The notes: a model not told the origin generated them from the sequence alone. A stretch of DNA of 64,000 bases from Cenococcum geophilum 1.58 (GCA_001692895.1 KV748181.1:3725640-3789639); one strand, 5' to 3'. Counted from the stretch's first letter, positions 49,763-60,800 are shown. Translations and numbers: made by a program.

Positions 49763-52700
49763 AATATCGCTAAACCTATTATTATTTATTATATATTTAT
49801 TATCTATTCGTTTATGAATTATTTTATAACGCTATTACCGCTTATAACTAACTAGGAGATTTATACGCGTGCACAATCCTAATAAGAAAACCTACCTAGA
49901 CGACCTACCTTAACTACACTATCGTCTATAACCGCTATACCCTCCTTTACTAGTCCTATAATGCCGTCCGAGGCTAATATACGCGCTGCTGCCATAGAAA
50001 AGCGCAAAATTGCTAAAGAGTAAAGGGAATAAGCCTGAGATAAAAGGGAGATTTAGAAGTATAAGGAAGAGCGTAAAGCCCGTCTAGCGAAGGAGGCTTA
50101 CTAGTATAAATACCACCTAGCTTAAATGGCTTAATTATAGTTAGGCTTAGCCGTTTTAGCCTTATAGGCCACTATAATAGCTACTATAGCTAATATTCTT
50201 AGTAAGCCTCTCCCTCCTAGTATAAAGTTGCTTAAACTCTGCCTTCCTAGCGTTATAAAAAGGGATTACCTAGATATTTTTAAGGGTACCTTTAATCCAG
50301 TAAACCTCGCCTATCTTTAAGTCTATACCGCTTAAATTAAGATTACTAATAAATATAGATTAAAAATGGTACTCTAGTTATAAGGAAGGCAAAAGTAGAT
50401 AAAAAGCTATTTATAAATAAAGGCGTCTAGTTTAAAGGTTTTACTAACTATATAGTTATTACTAGCACCCTCTATATATGCCCGCTAGACCTTATTACTA
50501 ATATACTTCTCTAAATAAATATAATTTATACCTTATTAACCTAGTATATTTAAGTAGATTATATACTTGATTTAATACTCGACTATTATACCTTTATAAT
50601 AACCAATAGATAACTAAAGCCCGCTAATTAGTAAATACTAGCCTAGTATATAGCGCCATACCTTATAATATCTAGTGCTATTAGCTTTACCGCCTTAAAG
50701 AGACCTAGGTTAGATACCTCTTATACCTCTAATACCTACCGCAGGTTTAATAGCAGAGGCTATAATAATATAGCTTATAAATACCCGTATAAGTACTTAA
50801 AGTATAGTAAAGATTATACTATATTATCTAAAGCTTGCGCCTAGGAATAGTAAGGCGAACCTTATAAAGTAGGGTCTAGCCTAATAATAACACTAACTTT
50901 AATTATACGCCTAGGACCTAGGCCTAATATATTACTATTATTCCCTACCTTTATAAAGGTAAAGGCTCTCTACTACTCTCTATCGCCCCTAAGGATCTTA
51001 GCGTGGTACTCCTTTTTATTTAACTACTTAGGGAATCTACTAGCTATCTTAGTAGGCATCTTAACCTATAACTATAAGATAGGAGTTAAGTTTATTCCTA
51101 CCCTAAGATCTTATAGGAACTATAACTCCTTTTAGGATAATGCCGACCTTATCTTTAAGAAGATAATATTAGACCTTAAAAAAGGATATATTAGAATTGC
51201 GATAGGGCCTATTATAGTCTTACCTCTTAGCCTAGTACTAAAATCGGATAAAGGATACCGCCGAATTTACAATCTCTCTTTTCCACTAGTATCTTTAGTT
51301 AATAACGCAATTCTAGAAGAATATAGAGCACTAGTATATACTATAGTTACCGCTATTTAAGCCTATGTTATTTCTATAGGTTGTAGATATCTATTGCTTA
51401 AAAGAGATATTAAAGACGCGTTCTATATAGTCCCCCTATCTTATAGGGCAAGAACATTAATAGGCTTCTCCTAGGAAGGTATTACCTACTAAGAATACTG
51501 CCTATCCTTTAGTCTTTAAACTACGCCGCTTATATTTAACCTCTTCGCGAAAGGCCTATACTAGATACTCTATTTATAACTACCTTATAAGGTAGAATAC
51601 TACCTAGATAACTTTATCTTTATTCTTACCAACCTAAATAACTTAGCAGCTGTTACCTAGACTTATGTCTCTATTACTAACTCCTTAGGTATTCCTTAAA
51701 ATGGCTCTAAAGATATAGCAGAAACTATTATTAAAGTTCTAGGACATACTATTAACACCATATAAATATAAACGCGATTATTACTATAGAAACAATTATA
51801 TATTATTAAGAAAGTCATTACCGCACTCTAATACGGCTTATTATTATTTCTTTAAGCTTAATAGCTTACGGGCTACCTTATATAGTACGCCTATATAATT
51901 AAACTCGGTTAATCTTACTTTAAATCCCTCTAAATCTTTATTATTACTTAGCTGGAGACTTTAGTAAATAAGTATAAACCTAGGCGATTTAGTACTAAGT
52001 TGCGAAGTAACTTATATATTTAGCTTAACCTACTTACTATAAGTAATAGAGTATTATTCTTTAATGACGTTAAGTATACCTATATTTATCTCTTTACTAA
52101 CGCCTTTACCCGGTTTAGGTTTGGCGGCTTTTACTTTTTTAAAAAATTTAAATATAAGGATAACTGGTAGTAATATATAGCTAACCTCCCTTAATCTTAG
52201 GCATTTAGTATATTACCTAAGCCTAGTTAATAAGTAAACTATATTAATCTAAAAGAGATATATACTATTACTTATATATTTAATCTATAGTCTACTAACT
52301 AGTAGTATAGCGCGCTATCTATTTATATTAATAGTATAGTAGTTTACTAGGGTATTAAGAAGACTGTTATTTATAGTGTAGTAAATAAATCGCTCCGTAA
52401 GATTATGCTAGCTATTATAGCTTATAATATTATAATATCTATAAAGTAAATCCTAGGTGATTTAAATAGCTTAGCTAATATACTATCTTAATTTTAGGCC
52501 GTAGCTATTTATTAGTTCTACCTACACTAGGCCCTTAATTTATTACTACTAAAGCTAACGAGTTTTTAATAGGTGCTGTAAACCTAACGGACTACTTATA
52601 ACCGCCTATAAACTTTAAAGATAATATTAACGCGCTATCTAACCTCTATACGCTCCTTCTTTAGAACAGCCTTATGCTAGTAACCTATAGGAACTATTCC

Positions 52701-53734
52701 TTAGCAGTTAATAGCTAGGAGTTATACTACGCACTTAAAAAAGTCTCCCCCTACCTAGCTAAGCCGCGTAAACTAGGCGAATAGATTACCTACTGCGCGT
52801 TTAGTACCTCCTAGCTATAAATAGGTAGGCTTAAGGCCGAAACCTTATAAGCCTATATCTCCGCAATTTGCTCGCGCTATATAAACTACGGTATCTTAAT
52901 TGCAGTATTTAAGGATCTTATAGTATACTAATTACTTACTAGAGTAGCCGCTATCTCTCCCTTAGTAAAAAAGGATAAGTAACCTATTACTAGGGATATT
53001 CTAGCCTAGGTAGTAATACACGGCCTATTACTACTAGACATTAACACTAATGCCGTATTTACCCTCGCATTTGCTAGATTTCTATAGATAGGTAAGATTA
53101 TATATATTATAGCGGAGCTTAAGAACCAAACAACCTTCCTAGTAAAAAAGGCTACTTAATATAATATTACCTTTACGCCTAGTAGGATAATATTCCGCCT
53201 TAAATAGAGTAAAGCTAATAAGCAATACTAGGGCGTTAACGTCGCTATTGCGGTGGTAGGCGGCCTATTATACCTAGTCGCTACTATAATAAAGCTGTTT
53301 AATAGGGACCTTTAACCCCTTAACTCTCCCTTATTTAGTCTTAATAGTAAACCCTTTACCCCTTTAGGGGTTCGTAAGATCCTTTCCTCCTATTTAGTAG
53401 CTACTGGGATTAACCTAAGTAGTTACTTAAACTACTTTTTCCGCTAGGGCGCTGCCTAGTTCGCTAAAGATTTAGGGTATTTATATTAGCAAATTTAGCA
53501 GCTAAGTTAGTAGTTATTAGAAGCCTTTCGCCTATATATTAGGATTAAGACCACTAACCTCCGTCGCCTTAACTCTTACTTCTAGCGTAATATACCGCTC
53601 TTAGCGTAAGGATTACTAGGTAGTAGGTTAGGATATTAAGAGGGCTACTAAGGCGTTAGTAGTAAGTAAGTTAATAGCGATTTTCTATACCGGGCATAGA
53701 AAATCCTAATTAGTTAGCTTATAACTTAGGGTTA

Positions 53735-53882
53735 GCAGAATATAGCAGAATATAATAATATAGCAGAACTTGGCAGAACGCGATAATATAGCAGAATTTG
53801 GCAGAATATAATAAGGTGGCAGAATTTAGCAGAATGTGATAAGGTGGCAGAATTTAGCAGAATATAGTAGAATGCGGTAATG
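53735..53882 (+). repeat. Tandem GCAGAAT-type minisatellite inside G
   Basis: Short imperfect units built on (T/G)AGCAGAATWT and TGGCAGAATTTAGCAGAAT are repeated about ten times, just before repeat B1. The stretch is non-coding and lies after the recombinase region. Confidence 0.7.
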
Positions 53883-53906
53883 TCTTATTGGGCGTAGGAC
53901 CTTCGC

Positions 53907-54065
53907 TTAGGGACATCTGGCCGCTTTAGGGCAAATCCTTAGTAGATTTAAGTGCTAGGAACTAGTAAAACTGCTAAGAACTAGCCCTAGAGCGACCTTA
54001 TAGCCCTATACCTCCCAATTATATAAAAATTAAATATCCCCTTACGTAACTGCGATAGATAGATA
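53907..54065 (+). repeat. Repeat B1 of element G
   Basis: About 159 bp repeated at 54329-54487, sharing CTGGCCGCTTTAGGGCAAATC and the end GCGATAGATAGATA. It runs directly into A2. Confidence 0.88.
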
Positions 54066-54176
54066 CTAGCGTCTATATATTGCTTAGTAGTATCTACCTT
54101 AACAACGCATAATGCTAAGACCTCCTGTAATATTCGTGAATATTAAACGCAGTTACTACGTAGCTAATTCGCTTTC
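54063..54176 (+). repeat. Repeat A2 of element G
   Basis: The copy of A1 fused to the end of B1. This central B1-A2 junction mimics the joined ends of a circular intermediate. Confidence 0.88.
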
Positions 54177-54328
54177 CCTACCCGCTATCCCTTATACTTA
54201 GTATACATTATATATAGATAGCGCTTTAAGGCAATTCTTTAGTAGGTGCTAGGAACTAGCAAAACCACTAAAAGCTAGCCTTAATGCGACCACTATAGTT
54301 AGATAGTCTTGTAGCTATAGGCTTGCGG

Positions 54329-54487
54329 TTAGGGATATCTGGCCGCTTTAGGGCAAATCTTTAGCAGATTTAAGTGCTAGGAACTAGCAAAACTGCTAAG
54401 AACTAGCCCTAGAGCGACCTTATAGCCCTACACCTCCCAATTATACAAAAATTAAATATCCCCTTACGTGACTGCGATAGATAGATA
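54329..54487 (+). repeat. Repeat B2 of element G
   Basis: The copy of B1 that forms the right end of the element. A partial, more diverged relative of the B sequence also lies at about 54217-54295. Confidence 0.85.
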
Positions 54488-55558
54488 AATTTAGTGTAGA
54501 GCGTAAAGGAATTTAATAGTATTAAAGTTTATACAGCCTATTTATATAGCTATCTTAACAGCCTATCTATGGTAGTGCTTAAACGGCTAAAAGAGAACAA
54601 TATCGAGCGGTTATAGAAAGTGGCTTATATAGGGCGGAATAGCTAATAAATAGATATTCTTCTCCTTATAATATTTTATAATTTCCTTTATAAGGTATAA
54701 ACTATAGCCATCTAGTAATAGCAGCCAATGCGCACCTATCTATTAAGCAGCGCTTTGCCTATTAAAGTACTAAATCTAATTAAACGTAAGGTCGTTATTT
54801 AAATAACCTTTAGTTTAAGCGCCTAGCATATAGTTGCTAGGTATACTTATATCATTAAGGTATTAATACATAATTTATTAGCCCTTAATAATAACTGCTA
54901 GAGTAAGTATAACTTTATTACTAGATATAGCCTCTAATACTAATGCAAAATCGCGATTTGTTTTACTGGCTAAGTATATCCTCTTAGTGTTTAATACACG
55001 CGTAATTATTTACTAGCTGCTACTAATTCTAATATAAAATCCAGACTTGTTAAAGTTTTATTTATTATATAGTAGAATACCCTATTACTCCTTTATATTC
55101 CTATATAAAGTATATCATTCCTATATCGCGGTAAGATTGTTTATAATAGCTTAATTAATCTCTATAGGCTTCTACTTAACCTTATATACTATTAGGTTTT
55201 ATTTAAGAAATCTCTTAGTCTAATCACGTCTAAAAGTAGGTAGTTTGGTATTGTTAGGCGTATAGAGCTTAAGGATACGCTACGCGCAATTATAGACTTA
55301 GTAGAACAGCACGCCAACTCTAAAGCGGTCCATTTAATTAATATAGGATAGGAGCATAGCCTTTTAGTATTAATTAAGCATCTTATTACTACCAGGCCTC
55401 TGTATCTTGCTTTTAATGCCGTTAACGCGGTTATAGATATGTTTAAACGGCGCGTTATATAGGCGGGCTGCCAATCGAATATTAGGTATTTCTATGCGTA
55501 ATAACTCACGAAGTGCATCTTACACGCGTATCTCAATAATTTCGGATTCTGTAGGCAT
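54488..55558 (-). pseudogene. Fot1/pogo transposase of K, N-terminal and catalytic part
   Basis: Read on the minus strand from an ATG at 55558 (MPTESEIIEIR...), this starts with a helix-turn-helix segment (RLAARLYNAPFK, then NRVNGIKSKIQRPGSNK) and continues to the DDE core. Landmarks are FNKSGFYIRI (about 55029-55056), the region after the first acid TNRDFALVLEAIS (about 54950), LLLLDGYS with its Asp kept (about 54688-54716), and PLDIVLF with its Asp kept (about 54590-54617). The first acid reads Asn, as in M. Several stops interrupt it, consistent with RIP. The gene continues beyond the inserted elements at 41684 and leftward. Confidence 0.8.
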
Positions 55559-55687
55559 GGTTGTGGTGATTCAATTGTATAAGGAAGTAGGTGAGGCTTG
55601 ATCTTGGATAAACGTTCCGTTGAGCTCGGTGTTCCGTTGATATAAGCGTAAGCGAATAGTCCGTGGGGCGGATAACCTTACTTTCTA

Positions 55688-55974
55688 TCCCTTGCCGTTG
55701 AACGCGTCCAATAACTTGTGGTCCGAGCTTGACCAATCAATTAACTGCATTAGCTGGCGGTCAGTGCTCGGGGGTAGTTTTTAGCAACCCCATGCGGTAG
55801 TTTAGGATATTGGGCAGGTTGAACAAAGTCTTCGTCATTGGTTTCACGATTTCGAACCATTGTGATAGTTAATTCAATAATTGAAGCTTGGTATTGCTGC
55901 TGGTGTTCACGAAATCGATGTTCCTAAGTGTTGCGCACGGGCTACAAACGCTTGGACGCTAACGGTGCAAGGGA
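55688..55974 (-). mobile_element. piggyBac-like miniature element P2
   Basis: A 287-bp element with inverted ends TCCCTTGCCGTTGAACG / ...CTAACGGTGCAAGGGA, flanked by TA. It carries only the start of the transposase on the minus strand. GC content is normal and there is no sign of RIP. It lies 15 bp from the end of transposon K. Confidence 0.75.
55750..55860 (-). pseudogene. Truncated piggyBac-like transposase N-terminus in P2
   Basis: A 36-codon open frame starting MVRNRETNDEDFVQPAQYP. It is homologous to the starts at 13096 (MPSNRTSND...) and 60907 (MPSNRT...). No catalytic part remains. It could still be translated as a short peptide, but there is no reason to expect a function. Confidence 0.55.
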
Positions 55975-55979
55975 TAATA

Positions 55980-56125
55980 CAAGGGGGTGACATGAGCGGG
56001 CCAACCGCCCTCCCTGCAAGTTTTGGTGGCATTATAGTAGCGTCCCGCTAAAATGCTGCCGATATGGTTATAATGCCACCAAAACTTGCAGGGAGGTCGG
56101 TTGGCCCGCTCATGTCACCCCCTTG
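55980..56125. mobile_element. Foldback miniature element Q with near-perfect 56-bp arms
   Basis: Arms starting CAAGGGGGTGACATGAGCGG (55980) and their inverted copy ending at 56125 differ at about one position, with a spacer of about 32 bp. TA flanks both sides (55978-55979, 56126-56127). This is a MITE of Tc1/mariner or Fot1 type; the TA duplication and ACATG-rich end are the evidence. The transcript or single strand would form a strong hairpin. Confidence 0.8.
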
Positions 56126-56330
56126 TAGCGTAAGGTTCCAGCTGTACAGCCTTTTCAATAGCCTAAAACGCATGAACTGTTACTTAAGTTATTGTTAAGA
56201 TGGTGTTCGATTAATCTAGACTGCTACCACGCTCAGTTATGTTGGTTAATTTTCTACCTGACGACAAGCTCCATTGACATATGAAGATACTCAAAACCAC
56301 CCATATGATTGAATGGTTCTCGCTGCTTTA
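56126..56330. other. Unique spacer between miniature elements Q and P4
   Basis: About 200 bp of normal composition with no recognised feature. Confidence 0.5.
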
Positions 56331-56470
56331 TCCCTTCGCACTGGATTTGCGTCCATCTGTTATCGATAAGAACTGGCCAATTTAATCAACCAAATCAAAT
56401 CGTTCGTGCTTAGGAATTGTGGTGTTCCCGCACGGATCAACTTAGAGATGGACGTCACCGTTTGAAGGGA
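56331..56470. mobile_element. piggyBac-like miniature element P4
   Basis: A 140-bp element with ends TCCCTTCGCACTGG and ...CCGTTTGAAGGGA between TA dinucleotides. Its inner ends GCGTCCATCTGTTATCGATA and CGCACGGATCAACTT resemble those of P1 and P3. No transposase codons remain. Confidence 0.65.
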
Positions 56471-56715
56471 TAGGCCAGGATCTAAACAATGTTTCCGCGG
56501 TGACCCAATCAAATTCAAATGTATGTATAAGCTGGGTAAAATGACGTTCTTCGTTCGCGTCAGACCGGACGGAACCCTTTCGGCCCCATCGAAATGATAA
56601 CGGTCAGCAGGGTGGGCCTTATTTGACCAGAATCTACAACCGTAAATTCGGGAGAACGCATAAACACCCTAGCCTCTTCAAAGCAGATATCTTTATATCA
56701 AGTTGAACAAGCGTA

Positions 56716-58032
56716 ATGAACGAGATCGAGGACTCCCACTCCCGCAAGCCGTTCCGCATCGCCATTGTAGGCGGAGGACTCGGTGGCTTAGCTCTCGCTA
56801 TAGGTCTTATCAGGCATGGTATTGGCGTCCATATATACGAAGCTGCAGCTACATTCTCCGAGATTGGCGCGGGTGTTGCTTTTGGTCCTAATTCCGTTCG
56901 GGCCCTGGGTCCGACCGACGAGTCCACTCTCCGAGGCTACAAGAAACATGCAACTTTTAACGAGGGTCCAAAACGCCAGCATACTTTCCTCTCCTTGCGA
57001 TATGGGATGGGCTCTTGCAACGGAAACGGGAAGAGTTGTGGAGATTAATGCACAGGGAGGATGGCCAGGATATGGATAAATGGACCTGGACACGCACGCG
57101 GAGCTGTATACATAGGGCCAAGTTTTTGGATGAGCTTATCCAACTGGTCCCGGGGGAATAGTTTCGTTCAGTAAAGCTCTTGTCAGCGTTGGTGAATTTC
57201 CGGGCGAGGAATCGGGCGTTAACGACGTTCGGCTCCATTTCATCGACAGATCCACTGCCACAGCTAGTGCCATAGTTGGATGTGATAGCATTAAGAGCAA
57301 GACTAGAGAAGCAATCTTGGGGAACAGTATCAATCCAAAATTCACAGGAGAATAGGCCTACGGAGCCTTGATTCCTAGAGATGCAGCACTCAAGCCTCAA
57401 GGCGCTTGGAGAGGAATTGGCGTGCAACGACCAGCTCTGCGGATATGGAGGTTACATCATTTACATATCCAGTTGAGCATGGGGAATTCATCAACATTGT
57501 AGCCGTTCGGCGCAAGAACGGGGCTACATGGGAAGATGGTCAATGGGTAGTCCCCTCCACGAAGGATGAGATGCTTCGAGACTTCGGGAGCTGGCATCCT
57601 GCCGTTACAAATCTTCTTTCACATTCTTTGGCTCAAGAGGAATGGGCTTTATTCGATCTCCAGCATTCGGCAAAATACTATAAAGGCACCGTGTACTTGC
57701 TAGGAGATAGCGCTCACGCTAGTACGCCTCACATCGGCGCTAGCGCAGGCATGGCCATGGAAGATGCGTTTTTGTTAAGCAGCTTAGCGGGCGCTATCAG
57801 AGATCAAACGGAACTCGAAAAAGCGTTTCGAGCTTTTAATGCTGTCCGAAGGCCAAGAACCCAGACAGTCGTTGAATATAGTATGCTGTCCGGTTTTGCG
57901 TACGAATTTATGAAAGACGACGTTGGAGATGACTTTTCAAGATTGCAGGCTGACATTAGTGCTCGATTTGAGTGGCTCTGGCATGAGGACTTAGAAGCAC
58001 AATTATTGAAAGCGAGGAAGTTAATGGGGTGA
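56716..58032 (+). pseudogene. FAD-dependent monooxygenase (salicylate-hydroxylase-like), decayed
   Basis: The family hydroxylates aromatic substrates using FAD and NAD(P)H. The N-terminus has a dinucleotide-binding motif, IAIVGGGLGGLALAIGL (residues 15-31), and EIGAGVAFGPNSVRAL. Middle pieces in other frames include HRAKFLDELIQLVP (about 57107-57150) and GCDSIKSKTREAILG (about 57280-57325). The last open stretch (57406-58032) has LLGDSAHASTPHIGASAGMA, the FAD-ribityl GD motif. Pieces are in the right order and cover a usual length of about 430 residues. About five frame changes and one internal stop (TAG near 57355) separate them, and no intron borders explain the shifts. Base composition is normal, so decay was by ordinary mutation rather than RIP. 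It converges with the gene at 58062, 29 bp away. Confidence 0.8.
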
Positions 58033-58061
58033 TTGTTTTAGAAAAAAAAAGAATAACGTTT

Positions 58062-59858
58062 TCAATAGGACTTGAATGGCTGCCCCTTTAAGCACGCCTT
58101 GACCTGCAGAGCGACAAACCTGGAGTAGAATCTTGCCATTGAACAGTCTCCGCCCATGAACCAGAGCCCCGGGTAGCCTAGAGGTTTATACGCGCCTCGT
58201 ACCTCCCCCTCCATATCAAGCCCCCAAAAATCTTCCAGGTGGTCGGTGGCCTCCCCACCAATCATTTCTGCCGCGATCTCTCGCATATTACCCACGAACC
58301 CCGTGCAGAACACAACCACATCCGCATCAATAGCCTCCCCGTCGGAGAAAAGCAGACCGGTTGAGGTAAATGACACTGGTTGAGCATCTGACTTCATTCG
58401 CACCTTCCCAGCTGCAATTTCGCGTGACACCCCCTTATCGAGATGGTGACCACCAAGACGAGCATAGAGAACCTCGATTATATCACCATTTCGGTCGAGC
58501 TTGAATCCAGCTCGTTCGAGGTCATCATAGCGGTGTGACTCGCGAGCAGCCGCAGCAGCGAGACCGAGATTTGCAAGGGCGGAGGTAATACGCATGGGCA
58601 TAGTCATACTAAGGCGGTCTCCAAGTTCTATTGGGATCGTGTCGTTGTGAAGCTGTTCGAGTAGGGGCACCAGATGGTCTTGTGGAATAACAATGGTTGG
58701 ATTCCGCTGCACCATTGTGATGGAAGCGAGACTGGCTGATAACATATCTTCGACTACATCGTGTGCTGTATTGCCAGTACCCAAAACAATAGCATGCTTC
58801 CCCTTCCATTTTTCGCTGGATCTATAAGTCACAGAGTGCAAGATTTCCCCTGAGTAAGCTGAACGATCAGGTATTGAAGGTATGCGAGGTACTTGAGATC
58901 CGGCTCCGAGAGCGAGGACCAAATGTTGAGTTGTAACGGTCTTCTCTTCTAGGATGTTGTCCACATTATACCAAACTGTAAGAATCCAGGCCTGTAGATG
59001 GCTGTCCCAACGCGCTTTCTTCAAGGTGGTAGAAGTTAGCACTCTAATTCCGTACTTCTTAGCCCAATTCTCGTATCCATCTGCCAATTCATCCTTGCTC
59101 AACCATTGCGAGTGAGTTCCCGCAGCGAAGGTTCGCTCGAAGGGTAGCTGTGCCATATTTCGGGGCGTGTGCAATCTTGCGGAGTCAAAGCGGTTCCTCC
59201 AGTTATCTCCGATGTTGGCGTTACTCTCGAGCAGAATGTAATTTACACCAAGGGCTTCAAGTCTTCCAGCGGTTGAAAGGCCTGCCTGGCCACCTCCCAC
59301 AACAACGCATTCGAAATAGCCAGCTTTGAGATCAGGCTTCCGGCGCTCCGCCAAAGAGACCCCTGGATGCAACGCATCAACGTTCGTGCAAGCTTGCAAG
59401 TTTTCCACCCACGTTCTTAGCATCCAGATCTTCCAGGTGTCTTCATCAGTTGGCACTAATGAGATAATGCCGGTGCAAGATCTAGCAGGCTCGGAGGACA
59501 CTTCAAACTCGAAAGCGGCTTCTACCCATGCAATTGAGGGTCCAAATCGGGCCACTCGGGCTGTTTCAGGATGGATAATGAAAGTAGATACCCCTTTGCA
59601 ATGTTGTCTCCAGGCCGATATAATTCGATCGCTGCCATAGAATGTTCGAAAATTGCCTGTGAACGCGAGTATGTCGCGCCATATGGCATCTACTGTGAAG
59701 TGGCTTGGTCCCGGTTCTGAAAGGTAGGCCAAACAGTGCTGAGCCACTGCAGCGCAGTTCACAGTATCGGGGATTTTTGCTGAGGGCAGGGAGCCAGGCA
59801 AGTCAGCAACCTTTACACTCGGCGACCGGCTAGCTTGAAATAAGTTAGTAAGAGTCAA
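58062..59858 (-). CDS. Flavin-containing monooxygenase with N-terminal SnoaL/NTF2-like domain
   Basis: An intact 598-residue, intronless FAD/NADPH monooxygenase. Residues about 50-150 resemble a SnoaL/NTF2-like domain. FAD is bound at VVVGGGQAGLSTAGRLEALG (185-204). The FMO-type fingerprint YSGEILHSVTY lies at 335-345, and NADPH binds at VLGTGNTAHDV (358-368). VVFCTGF (515-521) and PGLWFMGGDCSMARFYSR (563-580) close the fold. The layout fits fungal YUCCA-like/FMO proteins that oxidise N, S or carbonyl groups of small molecules; the substrate is unknown. No signal peptide or membrane segment is seen. The ATG at 59858 gives the full N-terminal domain, which supports this start. It faces the decayed FAD monooxygenase tail to tail, and a P450 lies 3.4 kb away, so an oxidative pathway remnant is plausible. 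Confidence 0.92.
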   Translation of the reverse strand: MTLTNLFQASRSPSVKVADLPGSLPSAKIPDTVNCAAVAQHCLAYLSEPGPSHFTVDAIWRDILAFTGNFRTFYGSDRIISAWRQHCKGVSTFIIHPETARVARFGPSIAWVEAAFEFEVSSEPARSCTGIISLVPTDEDTWKIWMLRTWVENLQACTNVDALHPGVSLAERRKPDLKAGYFECVVVGGGQAGLSTAGRLEALGVNYILLESNANIGDNWRNRFDSARLHTPRNMAQLPFERTFAAGTHSQWLSKDELADGYENWAKKYGIRVLTSTTLKKARWDSHLQAWILTVWYNVDNILEEKTVTTQHLVLALGAGSQVPRIPSIPDRSAYSGEILHSVTYRSSEKWKGKHAIVLGTGNTAHDVVEDMLSASLASITMVQRNPTIVIPQDHLVPLLEQLHNDTIPIELGDRLSMTMPMRITSALANLGLAAAAARESHRYDDLERAGFKLDRNGDIIEVLYARLGGHHLDKGVSREIAAGKVRMKSDAQPVSFTSTGLLFSDGEAIDADVVVFCTGFVGNMREIAAEMIGGEATDHLEDFWGLDMEGEVRGAYKPLGYPGLWFMGGDCSMARFYSRFVALQVKACLKGQPFKSY

Positions 59859-60800
59859 GTCATCAAACTAGACCAAGAGTTCGCTCGAAGCAGTCCACAA
59901 TTCCCGCCTCTAATTTTAAAAGCATGGAATGAATTATTTAAGAGTAAGCTGCTTACCTTGATTCATCTTCGTTATTCTCTGTCGGGCTATTTTCTTTGGT
60001 AACACTAGAACTGAGTCGTAAAGCCTAGAGTAGTCAGTCCGAGGTTGTATTTATGCAGAGACATGAATCTATTTTAATAGCTTATATATCAAGAAATAGG
60101 TCAGCTTCTCCAATTCACAAAGCAACAGTGCAGAGCTGACGATATGTGGCTGAAATAGCTTCGGTAGGCGATTGACCGTTCCGGGATCTGCGGAGCTCAT
60201 TCGTCCGTAGTGTTCCGACTAATGCCGGTACACGCGATATTCCGGTAAGCGACTATCTCTAAAAGGACACCGCAACCACAATTCAAAAGTTAAAGAACAT
60301 TTCTGCCTCATTCCAGAACGAATGGCCATTTTTCCAGAATGAGTCGTATATCGCTTTAATCGGCTTCATTTCGGATTAATTAACTCAATCTGGAATAAGG
60401 TAGTGCTCTAAAAGTAATATATAGGTTATCGCGGTTGTGTTAGTAATGGGCTTAGATTTGAGTGACGGTCAGCTCAGACCTTTGCGCTCACCTTCCACCT
60501 ACCGAACATCACCCTCGATACCCCGTACCAGAGATGCATAACTATTCTATTGGTTATATAAGTTATGATTACTATATAATCCAACTAATCATAATCATAA
60601 TCAATTGTTTAATCACCCATGGTAAAACAAGGTAATGGAATGTAGTGAAAGCTCTGGTGTTGAGAAAGTTCTTTATTGATTTTCCTACTATATGGTCGGC
60701 GTTAACCAAAAAGCGCCGAACGGGCTATTTTACATATAAAAAACGTCCGTGCGGGCTTTTAGAAAAAGTTATTGTAAACCTCATCTAATCTCTTTCCTTA
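59859..60800. other. Promoter and spacer upstream of the FMO gene
   Basis: This holds the upstream region of the FMO gene, then AT-rich low-complexity sequence with ATAATCATAATCATAATCA (about 60578-60600), then element P3. A GCGCCGAACGGGC / CGTCCGTGCGGGC pair near 60710-60760 is noted but unexplained. No gene is visible. Confidence 0.5.

Larger units (their letters stand above)
49649..54487 (+). mobile_element. DIRS-like tyrosine-recombinase retroelement G, fossil
   Basis: A 4.84-kb element with split direct repeats: A1 (49649-49762), B1 (about 53907-54065), A2 (54063-54176), B2 (about 54329-54487). Between A1 and B1, on the plus strand, come a gag-like region (about 49930-50900), a reverse transcriptase of DIRS type (about 51150-51700, with KRDIKDAFY near 51400-51437 and a YxDD-type box near 51600), an RNase H-like region, and a tyrosine recombinase (about 52560-53550, with the R-GAA-FA-DLG box typical of these enzymes near 53440-53475). 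There are no LTRs and no integrase. It is broken with many breaks but structurally complete. It lies inside transposon K; no target duplication is apparent, as expected for a recombinase-based element. Confidence 0.82.
40967..55672 (-). mobile_element. Fot1/pogo-type DNA transposon K, split by nested retroelements
   Basis: The ends TCCGCCCCACGG... (40967) and ...CCGTGGGGCGGA (55672) are inverted repeats of about 28 bp, flanked by TA (40965-40966, 55673-55674). Inside each end lies the shared motif AACGGAACACCGAGCTCAAC, repeated near the left end. Its own sequence is only about 1.9 kb: 40967-41684, a few bases near 49637-49648, and 54488-55672. The rest is the DIRS-like element G and gypsy copy F. 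The size, TA duplication and DDE_1-type transposase point to Fot1/pogo. It is distinct from M, with shorter TIRs and different sequence. Confidence 0.8.
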
